64,000 bases of DNA, from NCBI GenBank assembly GCA_004794655.1, contig SMMW01000153.1, forward strand, positions 62,001 to 126,000. Direction: 5' to 3'. A program made the position numbers and the translations under genes. Source of the stretch: Marisa cornuarietis. Taxonomy: Eukaryota > Mollusca > Gastropoda > Architaenioglossa > Ampullariidae. The first letter of the stretch is position 1. Each line of letters starts with the position of its first letter. Below, one piece after another: positions 27,998 through 39,454 of this stretch. Under the pieces are notes generated by a model. It had not been told where the DNA came from and searched no databases. It saw only the letters and a program-made list of their open reading frames with translations.

Positions 27998-28882
27998 GGG
28001 CGTGCGTGTGAGAGAGAAAGAGAGAGAGAGAGAAAAAAAGAAAGAGAGCCATGTCATTAGGTGCTTTAAATACAATTTTTTCGTATTTTCTCAAGTAACA
28101 TTAAAATTGAGGAAAATGCAGCAACGATGTCAGAGTGGTGTTGATGCTATAAATAGACCAAGCGATGCTCCTAACCCTACACCCGACTCCTGTTGTAAAA
28201 CAGTAAACAGTTTGAGGCTGTAGTACCAATGTTATAAAGTGGTCATCTCAATCTAATTTTACAAACTTCTGTCCCGTTTGGAGGATGCCATCATTGTCAT
28301 GCCTGCTGAATCACAAATGAGAACGACCTCCACAGTTCTTAACAACTTCGTGGAATAGCAAAATCGGATAAAAGTGAAATAACATCGCAGCTATCAGACT
28401 CTAAAACACAGGAAGACAATGATATAAGCCGAAATAAAAAAGAAAACTCACTGTTCCTGCACTGGCAGAGTGGACAGCCATTGTGGTCGAGTTCGAAGCC
28501 ATACTCGCAGTGCTTTTTACATTGGGGGCGGCAACCTTTAGGGTATGTACCTTGATTTGGTGGAACTGAATATAGAACATAGATATATATAGAGAGAGAT
28601 CACTAATATATAACATATATAATGTGCAATAAAAGTACTGAGTAAATAAAGAAATGAATAAACTGCCGATAGAGACATTAATAACATGGAAAAACAATGC
28701 TCCTTGTTTTTTCATAATTTTTATTAACTGAGTTATTTAGTTTTTCAAGTTTAGTTTCTTGGCTAACGTTGAATGTCGAGGGTAAACAATATAAAGAAAA
28801 GATCCAGATCATTGTTCTTACCAAGTCCGTGTGCAATAGTGAGGACTGCCAGCAGCACCAACGCCAGGTGTACCGCTGCCAT
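26831..28882 (-). CDS. Antistasin-like secreted inhibitor gene C, four exons
   Basis: Exons in order are 28882-28822, 28565-28452, 27783-27694 and 26946-26831, together 381 nt (126 residues plus stop). The layout is a signal peptide, two antistasin-type domains and a Cys-rich C-terminal exon ending PVPPTY. All introns are phase 1 with GT-AG borders. It is a secreted, disulphide-rich protein of the antistasin inhibitor family; the target is unknown. It is the tandem partner of gene B. The last exon differs most (NCPGHVHPV versus NCGGYVQPR), and domain 1 has charge changes (KKHCEYGF versus GKYCEFDY), so specificity may differ. A MITE sits in intron 3. No coding damage is seen. Confidence 0.92.
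27386..27533. mobile_element. hAT-like MITE, copy 1, with 8-bp target-site duplication
   Basis: Terminal inverted repeats CAGTGGCGTAGGAA and TTCCTACGCCACTG. It is flanked by GTTAGATG at 27378-27385 and 27534-27541. The paralogous site in copy B (19153-19160) has a single GTTAGATG and no insert. The interior has long G and C runs and no coding capacity. An 8-bp duplication and CAGTGGCGTA-type ends fit the hAT superfamily. Confidence 0.93.
27694..27783 (-). CDS. Gene C exon 3: antistasin-like domain
   Basis: 90 nt, phase 1 to 1. Contains VCPQQTCYNQCPYGF then NGCQTCECNV. Acceptor TTGCAG, donor GTAAGT. Confidence 0.93.
27931..27995. repeat. (TG)n microsatellite in gene C intron 2
   Basis: About 32 TG units followed by GA-rich sequence; positional counterpart of the gene B intron 2 tract. 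Confidence 0.98.
28452..28565 (-). CDS. Gene C exon 2: antistasin-like domain
   Basis: 114 nt, phase 1 to 1. Contains GCRPQCKKHCEYGF then HNGCPLCQC. Acceptor ATTCAG, donor GTGAGT. Confidence 0.93.
28822..28882 (-). CDS. Gene C exon 1: signal peptide
   Basis: Reads MAAVHLALVLLAVLTIAHGL, then donor GTAAGA at phase 1. One codon shorter than gene B exon 1. Confidence 0.93.
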
Positions 28883-28980
28883 TCTGTGTTCACCTGGAGA
28901 TAACTGTGTCGTGTCGGAGAAGAAGAGATTGTCTCTGAGAGTTGACTGGTGTGGATGGTGAGTCTTGACAACACCCAAAG

Positions 28981-28988
28981 CTTATATA
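28981..28988 (-). promoter_or_regulatory. TATA box of gene C
   Basis: TATATAAG on the minus strand, 106 bp upstream of the ATG, same position as in gene B. Confidence 0.75.
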
Positions 28989-29259
28989 CAGGTGAGCGCG
29001 TGTGGGCGTTAATGACACGTTCGTGCAACTTGTACAAAATTTGACCGCCTTTCCTTTTTTTTCTCTCTCTCTACATAGGTAGTTAATTAAACAATATTCT
29101 GACAGAAGTCGTTTGTGCTGTCCTTAATATCCGACACACTTCATTATGTCTGTCTTGTCTCATGACAGGTGCCGGAACATTTCCCGGGAATAATAAGTAA
29201 AGTAGGGGAAGAGGCATTTAGCTTAGCCCTCAAGCACACCAGGTGCACGAGATGTGCAT

Positions 29260-29316
29260 GGTGGTGGTGGTGGTGGTGGTGGTGGTGGTGGTGGTGGTGG
29301 TGGTGGTGGTGGTGGT
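29260..29316. repeat. (TGG)n trinucleotide array
   Basis: About 19 units, upstream of gene C. Gene B has only a short GTGGTGG-rich stretch at the same place (about 20485-20530). Confidence 0.97.
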
Positions 29317-30175
29317 TCGCTGAGAGTGGAAGTGACTGCTCACAATATCAGGGGAACTCAATCATTCATTACTGTCACCAGGTGACATTTCCTCTCATCT
29401 TTTCCTTCTCTCAGCAAAAAAAAAAAAACTTCTGATTTTTTTAATGGCGTTTCTGCACTGATCAAACCTACAGCCCCCTTTGTCATTTTGGCTTAATAAT
29501 AATAATAATAACAACAACAAAAAGAAGGAGGAGGAAAAGACAGATTTGAAGGTGGGCGAGATTTGTAAGCGTTAATGTCTAACACAAGATTTTTTGTTTT
29601 TATCTGTAATATATATATATATATAGATGCGTGTAAGTGTGGGGCATGTAAGAGCATATGTGTTTATGATTATTTTTGTCTACAGTTAAATGTATTTATG
29701 ATTTTTTGTACTTTTATGTGCGTAGGATTTTGTATTTGCACATATATATTATTTATCTATGTGATCTTACGTGTGTATTGACGAGTGTAAGTGTACATAT
29801 CTGGTCGTCTATATGTGTGTGAATATTTCTGTCTGTATGTCTGCGTGCATGCAGCTATATATTCACTGTACATAAGCGTACACACAAGAAACTCTCGCTG
29901 GCTGAAGTCAGAGAAAGTAAGTAAGGGAAGTGACGTCACCATGCACTCTGTGACGTGACCTCAAGTTTCTCAACTTGTGCAGCCTCAGCTCATACAAAGT
30001 ATTGTTCCTTCCCAACCGTGGAAAACCCGTTGTATGGGAAAATCAAGGTAAAAATATGATGGTGATAAATGTGATGCTGTCCATGTCCCCTGAAGAGGGG
30101 GAGTAAGTGCACGTTTACTCCAACAACATTTTTTAGGCTGGGCTGAAGTCACGAGGTGCTCCTGCTAGCGGGTAC

Positions 30176-31314
30176 ACTTTTTTCTCCAAGCAGCTTTTGA
30201 TTCAAGCGGAAGGAACAACTGTCATATTAATATTTATTTCTCACGCTGTATTATTTAGTGGCGATGGTGTCACACGCATTAAATCTCTGCCTCGTGGTGC
30301 CTTGGAAGATGAAATAATGTACACACCCCAGTAACACCCTGTAAAATGATTTGTGCACAGAATGCGATTTACTTTAACTTAACAAAAGACACCCTGATAC
30401 AGAGGTTGAAAAATTCAAAATTTATTTTCTTTTAGATGCATTCATATAAATCAATACGATGGTAACAAAACTTAAACTTATTAGAAAAAGGTCGGTTATT
30501 ATCCGCGAGTGTAGTGTATGTTTATTGCTACTTCATTCTAGGCAAAAACAGAATTCTAAAACCATTTAAACGTCTGTTTTAATCAAATCTACTAATCCCT
30601 CAAACAAGTTAAACTTAAAAGATATGTTTCGTTATAGGTGACAGATGACTAAAATTCGTGCTGAAGACTAAAAAGTTTCATAGTAAGAAAAATTAATCCC
30701 TAAAGGTCTTCCAGACTGCTGGAAGTGTTTAAGTTTTATTAGATTTTTAAACGTCTAGGCTGAACTCAGTGCAAGATATTTTCCAGACTAGAATGAATAC
30801 CCCTACACCTTCTCTAGACACAAGATTATACACAGCAATATGCTCAGAAAGAGGCCAAAGACAATGAAATCACGAAAGTACTTGATACGTGCGGTTACGT
30901 CATCAAGGATACGACCAATGAAGGAGCAGGGGCCAACTGTTAATTAGGTGTGACCGCAAACGTTCGTGATATTATCATGTTAAACGCCATTTTGTGCACG
31001 GTGTTGTTTGCAGATTTGCAAGGAAAGTGGTTTCGGTGAATACTTCCTTGTACTCAAATAATGAAAACAATTTAAAAAATGTTCTGGTAACCTTTACGTG
31101 ATGAAGAGCTCTTGTCCTCGATGAATACATAAGATGAATGTCGTGGTCTGTGAAATAAAAATAAAGAGGCAAAGACTTCTACTGCCTACAAACCGTCGAC
31201 GTAGTGAACGTACGTGGCTCACCGTGGACAAGGATTTAATCAGGTCAAGGACACTTTTTACTAGTGTCTTTGATCAGGTACTCAGGTGCTAAGCGAGCAG
31301 TACTCTGCAGTCCA
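30176..31314. other. Intergenic, no gene recognised
   Basis: AT-rich; no exon or clear repeat recognised on either strand. Confidence 0.5.
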
Positions 31315-31580
31315 GGGGCCAGTTGCACAACACGTTTTTAAACCTTAAAACTGTTCTAAAGAGGTAAAATCTCTTCTAAGCCACTTTGATTTGATGCAGA
31401 AAAACATACAAAAACTTTTACTGACAGGACGGAAAGTCAGTCTTAAACAACATTATCTTACATAAAGCAGTTTTAGTTTTAAAAATTCTAAAATTGTGGT
31501 GTGTGCTTTAAAATAATTATCTAACTAGAGTTAAGGCCTAAAAGTGTTTAAAATTAGAAATGTGTTGTGCAACTGGCCCT
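31315..31580. mobile_element. MITE family 2, copy 2
   Basis: Ends GGCCAGTTGCACAACAC and GTGTTGTGCAACTGGCC. Collinear with the copy at 12534-12799. Confidence 0.85.
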
Positions 31581-32351
31581 AGCGCACTAACCACTAGATG
31601 GTTGACCTTTCCCTTGTGTGTGAGACAAGAAGAATAAATCCTGGTCTCCTACAGTAACATTAAAGTGAGGTAATTGTACAATACAACAACGATGTCGGAA
31701 ATCTTGTAGCTAGGAACTCTTCTAGACTAGTACAGTTTAATGGACAACAATTACATTTAGGGCTTCCGGGGCAAAAAAACAAAAACAAAATGCTTTGGCC
31801 TTAAAGTACAGCAAAGCTATTAGAAGCTTAACAGTCGACAGATTGTATCCACCAACAGATGATACTTGGTGTGCTAACACTTAATCAGCAGACATAGAAA
31901 CCACGTGTCTCACAAACAGTAGACACATCGTCTATAGATTAATATGGTCGCCTTTTCAAACAGAAATTTTAAAAAGAGACCTTTACTACAATTAAAATAA
32001 ACTAACAAGGATTTACAAGGCCATTTTTTTCGAAATTCAGAAAAAATAACAGTTATTACCAACATTTTTACACTTGTACGCACACAAATAAATATTACTG
32101 TCGACATTATCTATGGTACATATTAATGAATTTCAAAATATTGATTAGAACGTTCCATAAACTTTGTGTTTCGCTGCCTTACACATTAAGAACGAAAACA
32201 CACACACACACACACGCACGCACGCACGCACGCACGCACACACACACCTGTCGGAACACTTTAGTGATAATATGTAGATGGTGTGGGGCGTGTGACATCG
32301 GCACTAAGTATCCTTACAGAGGTGGGTGTGGGGAGGGGTCGCTGTTTGGTT
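31581..32351. other. Region downstream of the transporter gene
   Basis: It probably holds the transporter 3' UTR. A short CA/CGCA tract is at about 32198-32246. No other gene recognised. Confidence 0.45.
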
Positions 32352-32462
32352 TCATATTTGAAAATGAGAAGACGAGGCTCCACTGGAATCAAATTTTCCA
32401 GCCACGTGATCTTCGTTCCAGTTTTCAACCCTTAAAATGGGTTTTGTCATCTGTCGCCATCT
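32352..32462 (-). CDS. Transporter exon 13: cytoplasmic C-tail
   Basis: 111 nt ending in TGA. A long T-rich tract and TTTAATAG precede [15 protein letters not shown]. Phase 0 matches exon 12. Supported by frame, acceptor quality and tail length rather than strong homology. Confidence 0.75.
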   Translation of the reverse strand, partial: RWRQMTKPILRVENWNEDHVAGKFDSSGASSSHFQI

Positions 32463-32612
32463 CTATTAAAACAACAGAAACATTGGAAAAAAACTATAAA
32501 GATTAGAACATTCCAGGACTGTATGTGTGCGTCTGTATCTAGTGCTTTGAAAGAAAAGATTAAAATCAAGATCAGTCGCCTGCTCTCTCTTTTTCTCTCT
32601 CTCTTTCCTTCT

Positions 32613-32666
<54 letters not shown>

Positions 32667-35600
32667 CACGTGTGTATGGAAGCCTTACATACTTTTGTTT
32701 ACATATTGATCATACCCAGCAAGGAAAAATGAGGGGAAATAGTAGATAACAGCTGTTGTTGTAGGAAGACCATCCCATTTACCATCTCCTATCTCCTTGA
32801 GAGATTCAGTAAGTAGTAGCAGCAATGCAGTAAAGCTTACTGAATGTAAGGTACAGACCTTACCTGCCCCCACTAGCCCTGAAATAAAATCACAACACTC
32901 ACCTCCCAGAAAGATCCTTTGGACATCCAGAAGTCGTACAGGATGTAGAGCGGGATGCACAAAATGGACACTGAGGTCACCAGCCACCCGACTAACTCCG
33001 CCCACCACGGGTACACATAGTCATCAAGCTGTAGCTTTTCGTAGCTAATCAGGGACAGGAGGAATAGGACCTGTAAGCCGATAAGCAGAAGGAGCATGAG
33101 CTGTAAACAGATAAACAGAAAGAAAACTAGTGTTTGTGATAGGAGATATAAACCAGTAACGAGTAACCCCATGTTAAACAGTAGAAGTTGATCATCAAAT
33201 GTGTTAATTTATTTGTAACTGAAGATCTCGCTTGGGGACAAGGTAATGTAATAATGACAACCCAGACTACAAAGTCGGTAAACTAGTACTATAGTTTATT
33301 ACGAGCAAGAAATCTAATCCATCTGAACAGGAGAATGTAGTCACAACAAAGCCGAAGAAAATATTAAGGGGCCATAACCGACAAAGTGGCGTAGGAACCG
33401 GGGGGGGGACAAGGGGGGCAGCCGCCCCCCAAAAAAAGATGCTGGGAAGGCAAGAATGTGAACGTTATTCATTGTCAGCATGGAGCTTGCCCCCCCCCCT
33501 AAAGCCGAGCATCTTCCTACGCCACTGCGACATCATGATTGAACCACATCCACACACAAAAATGAGAGCTCGTCACCCTTAGCTTGGGAGGACAAGGGAA
33601 ACAACTCTACTATCTACTCGCATTACACGGTTATAAAGAATATTACACCGTAACCGTAAAAGGCCTCTGAAGTGAATATTTTCTACCCAATCCACCAACC
33701 AGTAAAAAATTGCCAGCAAGTACCGGTCAAGAGAATGAATGAATTCATGAAAGAAAGAATGAATTAGTTAATGATCCATCAAATGCCAACTGCATTGCAC
33801 CAGTCGCTACCACTCCCTGTCCGCCACCCACCGATGTTGATTTTCTTCATACGGTAGAATGCTGTGCTTTGCTGCTACTTTTAACTAATGTTTTGAGTGA
33901 TGTTTTTACCAAGAGACCGGCTGGACAGACGACCACCCAGCACACCATCCAGAAAACACAAGGTCTTTTCCCCAGCATGCTTTCAATGTCGTCAGCAAAG
34001 TTTCGTACACCTGATAGAAAAGGAGCAAAGACTGAATCACTGAGGTGTGACACCATCAGAGTCCTTAAAGCTTTATTATTATTCTCACAAGTAAGCCACA
34101 TACGTACAAGCATCTACCTGGGTCTTTCTGTTTATCTTTACTTTGATCCATTTTTCCGTTGATTAGTTCTTCGTCCGTTTCTCCTTCTGTCTAGGTAATG
34201 CATGTTCAACAAACCGTAGAGCAAACAACAGTCTTGGGGGGGGTTTTTTCCTCATAACACATTACTAACAGCGTTTACAGATACTAACCGTAGAACCAGT
34301 TCACAGCAATAACTTCGGTGAAACAAATAAACAGAAGCGAAATCGGGGCAGCGTGTGTGTCCATCAGGTAGATGAAATAGTTACCACCCTGAAAAAAAGA
34401 CGTGAAACATAAACCATGAAGCATAAACATGAAACATGAAGAATACATCACAAAACACGAAACATAAAGTATGCAACAAGAAACACAAAGAATACATCAT
34501 AAAGCACAAAACATAAAGTATGCAACATGAAACACAAAGAATACATCATAAAGCACAAAACATAAAGTATGCAACATGAAACACAAAGTATACATCATAA
34601 GCACAAAACATAAAGTATGCAACAAGAAACACAAAGTATACATCATAAAACACGAAGCATAAATTATACAACACGAACCACGAAGCGTAAAGTATACAAC
34701 ATACAGCATAAAGCACGAAAACACAAAGCATAAGACATAAAATCATGAAAACCAGATTTAAGGGAAATGACCCACGATGGGATGAAATCAGGACTTGATT
34801 CAGATCGAGTAGTAATCATCAACTGCTTTTACTTTGTGGATCAGTGACAGGCCTTCGTACAGTATATAATACAGTCGGCACATTTCTAGAATATCTCGTT
34901 TAATATGTTAGCAATCAAGATTATCTTTCCAATGAAATGTCTCATTACCCAATTTGTTATGGATTACACATAAAGTCAACAAGTGACTCACGTAGGTGAC
35001 AGTCGGAAGGCCCAGAAGAAAGCAGTAGCCACAAACCACAGCGACTGTGAGTGTTCTCCGTTTCCGAAAAAATCCAAACTGGTCTGCCAGAGCGGTCATA
35101 ACGCCCTCTAAACCTCCAAACTGGGGAGGAAAATGTATCTGAACTCTTCTTTTTTATGATACCTTGTCACTAAGCTTGGCACTAAACCCTCTTTACCTGT
35201 GTCATGTATGTATAAACGTTATTTTTTACTTATAAATGTCATAATTTTACATATAATTTTACATATTTTACATGTAATTCTTTCAATAAAACACCGCATG
35301 GCTATATGTTTTATTCATTACTCGGAGCAAAGATTTTAAAGAGGACACTTACATAATTAAGATGTGGTTCATACACTAAATATAACACGCTATGGATGAT
35401 TTAAAACATTTGATTTCAAAAAGAAGAAGTAACACAATACTTGGTTGTCACGACACCGCGAAGTGTATCAGTCTCTCAATTCTTTCAACACATACACGGA
35501 GCCTGACAAATACGTGCTCTTTCACACAAATTAAAAGAAAAGAATGATTTGTCTAACGAATCTATCTGCTTTACTAAGTATGAATAAAAAAAAGAAGAAG

Positions 35601-38600
35601 ACAAGAAAAATACACAAATGAAAAAGTCAGTTAAAAACCGATTCTTACATTTAGATTACTTTGGAATAACAGAAACCCTACCCTTTGAGTCCTTCTTTGC
35701 TGAATATCTAAATCCCTACTCAACTAATCGTTCTATATAACTCCTAAACGCCCTACTCAACAAATTCTTCTTTTTAATTCCTACCCTACTTGTTTTCACG
35801 ACCTAAACCTCTTTCTTCTCCCACCTGACTAACTGCTCCTCGCTCTCTCCCTCACGTCATTTCCTTTATTTTTTACATCACCCATATACGTCTTCGGAAC
35901 AACTGACGTCATTCACGCTCTTTCGTTCGTCCACAATAAAATTTAAGCTTACTCAGACGATACAGACAATAGCAAATAACAATGATACCTGACATTGGTA
36001 AAAGACATTCAACGTTTGACAGTAAAATCAGGGCCACACACGAATTTTAAACGAGACAAGAATGTAAGAACATGTACATTGAAATGTATCGTGTTTACCG
36101 TGCTGTCGAGACCCAGGGTGATGAGCATGAGGAAGAAGATGATGGCCCAGAATACGGACCCCGTCAGGGTGGAGATGGCTTCTGCATACACGATAAACAC
36201 AAGTCCAGGCCCTGAAACAGACGAACTAGACTTTCTTACTCTTTTCTTATCCAGCCTGTAAAGGACACGTATAGCAAAATAACTGACTATTAACACAAAC
36301 ATTTTATCTGGTAGTCATGTAAACATTTACCAAACATACTTGCACGCTGGACAAAAGTTCTTCCGTTACAATCTAGTTAATTCTAGTTAAAAGACGATTT
36401 TTCTTAATGGTTTTATCTTTTTATCTTTTGCTATTTTCTCTTTGCAGAAAGATGAGTAAAACGTGTGCTTTACTTATATACTCATGATGGTCATATTTCT
36501 TGTGTAATTTAACATCGGGAGGTTATAGCTGGTATTACGAAGAACCTTGATTCTTTATTTAATATTTTCAATTGTTTGTACAATATTTACTTTGTGCTAC
36601 CTTTGTATACATTATATGTTCTGTATAGACACGTGCAGACTGTAGCGATACAATCTTCAACATTGTATTAGTCTGTTTTGTATGTTTTCTGTATCCACCC
36701 ATCGCATAATAAACAAATAGTACAACGTGGATTTTGCGACTGACTTTCTGTTGCATTTTTTTATTATTTTAGTTTACTGATACAGACTTCTTGTCTCAGC
36801 TTACCATGGGTGGCCACCAAGTCCACTGTGGTACCCTGCATATGTGCCATGTACCCCAGGACAGAGAAGACGACTACCCCAGCGAAGAAACTTGTCCCGC
36901 AGTTAATACACGAAGTCAGAATTGCGTCTCTGTTTGGTTTGACAGAATATTTTAAGATAATGGTGTAAGGACTATCCAAAATTTACTAACTTTTTAATAA
37001 TTGAAAGAATGAGGATTAGTGAAAGATATAAATATTATTACAAATTGCATGAAGTCCCTAAAAACTATATAAACATCTCAAATACCTGTTCCCAAAAACT
37101 GTTAGAAACACTGACAATCATTCAACTGCTGGAAGTTAGAATGTTTGAGAATTAGTTTTTCAGCAGTTGCACTATTATTTGATTATTAGTCATTAATAAC
37201 CAAATATTATGATTTAATTAATGACCAAATAATATTTAATCTAATCACTTTATTATTTCTTTGCAAGGAAGCGAAAATGTTGCGCTGTGAATCTACCAAC
37301 AACGGAAAAGCAACACATACTTAGCAACGGTGGAACGAAGCACATTAATTAATCAACGTAAAAATAACAAATTGGTTTGTGTGCTGGTTACCACTCCTTC
37401 CACTCCTTCCACTCTGTAGCCATAGGGTCATTAATAAGGCAGAGCTACATGACATTTGTGAGTTACGATGGAAAGCTTCACTTGGTAAAGAGAAGAAATT
37501 CTGCCACCTTTAAAAGTAAGTCACTTAATTAATTAACGGCCACAGTTATCATATCTTTGCCCTCAGAAACCAATCAAAGACAGTTGAACAACTTAGGAAA
37601 AAGAAACGATAATTTTGGCAGGGTTAAAGCGTTTTTGCTAATGAAAGATTAACTAGGAAAGTGACGGCGAAGACCCTACCCTTGTACTATAATAGTTAAA
37701 GGACTAGTGGGGTGCAAACTTTTTTTTGTAACTAGTTGGTAAAGCTTTGTTTTCCCCAATCTAAGTGATCAACACCCCTCCATCTGTTCTCCAGACACAC
37801 TCCTACCGACATCACCATGCACAGAAAGTGTCAACAACATTCACCTATACAGACGTCGTGATAGTGCATGGAAACCCTTCGGTTGTTAAACTTTCAGCCA
37901 ATGGAAAAGCTGGAAAGATAATTATGTTGATTAGGTAGGGTCACCGACTCTCACTTCTTTTTGTCGAGGGCGATGTTTGTGGGCGTGTATTTCGAGAACG
38001 ACAGAGGGGTAATCACCCACATTTAGGGAAATAGTATTTTGCGCTGAGGTTTACTCAAACATAAAAAATCTGTTGCACCCCACTAGTACTTTAATCCGGT
38101 TTGGCTATCGCAATCATATTCCTTCGTGCATTAACCCTTTTGCAAAAGCGCGTTTCTGAAGCATTTGCAAAAGAAGAAAAAGCTTGTTACAAATAAAAAG
38201 GTGATCGCAAGTGGTGAGTGAATATTAAAAATCCCCAGAAATTGTGTATACAAAACCAAGATGTAATGCAAAACATCTTAAACTACTAAAGAAACAACAA
38301 CAAATCATTAAAAACAACCAAGCCCAAAAACAAAACAGGCAAATTTTTATGCAAAGTAAGAGGAAAAAGATACCTGACGCAGTTGTTGTGAAACGTATTG
38401 TAACTGGACAAGGCAATGAGTGCTCCAAATCCTGGGCCAAGTGAGAAAAATATCTGGGTAGCTGCATCTACCCACACCTGCAACACGACACGGGACGCTG
38501 CAGCTTGCTAAGAACTTTCTACGAGCCATCTTTGTTGTTCATTGACAAATACAAACAAATAACCAGGATATACAAAATTTCGATAATTAAAACAAATTAT

Positions 38601-39124
38601 GGTTGTCAGTTAATTTTTTTAAAACAAAGGGATGGTTTTTCTGTTCAGTTACCTGCTATATTAAAGAAGTTAATTATTTACGGCTGTGTACCAACCTCCA
38701 GTGATGCCAGGCGAGAAAAATCAGGTTCCAGGTAGTATTTTACACCCGTAAAAGCTCCCGGGAGGGTCAGTCCCCGGCATAACAGGACAAACAACACCAG
38801 GAAGGGAAGAGTAGCGGTAATCCAAACAGCCTAAAGAAAAGTGTTGATCAATTAATCATCCGATCAAACAATCCAATTAGGCAAGCAAAATATAATCACT
38901 AAAGCAAGGAAGCAATAGACAGATTGATCGTCGGGCCAAAGGTACTTAAGGAATCATTTCTGAAATCCGTTAGTCAGTCTTACCTTGCCTGTAGACTTCG
39001 TCCCCTTGCAGCAGCAAAGAAAGACGATGACGAAAACGAACAGAAGGCAGAGAAGAAGCTGCCAGCGAATATTGCCCAGATCCTCAATTCCTGCGGACTT
39101 TTGTATCTCCAATACATGATAGCT

Positions 39125-39189
<65 letters not shown>

Positions 39190-39382
39190 GATTATTATGT
39201 GATTTTCACGGGTTTGAGTGCTTAACACACGTAATCCTCGAGTAATTCAAAAAAAAGATCTAAGCCATTTCTTGGCACATTTACAATATCTGGAAAACTT
39301 AGAAAGCTTCTGCTCTTCCATCTACTCATGATGATGATGAGGAGGAGGAGGAGGATGTGTGTCACCAGAACATCCTGTTATT

Positions 39383-39454
<72 letters not shown>

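Larger units (their letters stand above)
26090..30175. repeat. Segmental duplication, copy C (contains gene C)
   Basis: Counterpart of 17690-21740. Gene content, order and orientation are the same. Differences include a MITE insertion at 27386-27533 and (TGG)n in place of other sequence upstream. Confidence 0.8.

Noticed and set aside
32685..33008. Extended minus-strand frame running past transporter exon 12 as a possible alternative C-terminus
   Set aside because: It is in a different frame from exon 12 through most of its length. The exon 12 donor plus the well-formed acceptor at 32463 gives a family-sized tail.
32873..33172. Minus-strand frame with upstream Met as a separate small membrane protein
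   Set aside because: Its core is transporter exon 12 with flanking intron read through; the splice sites explain it.
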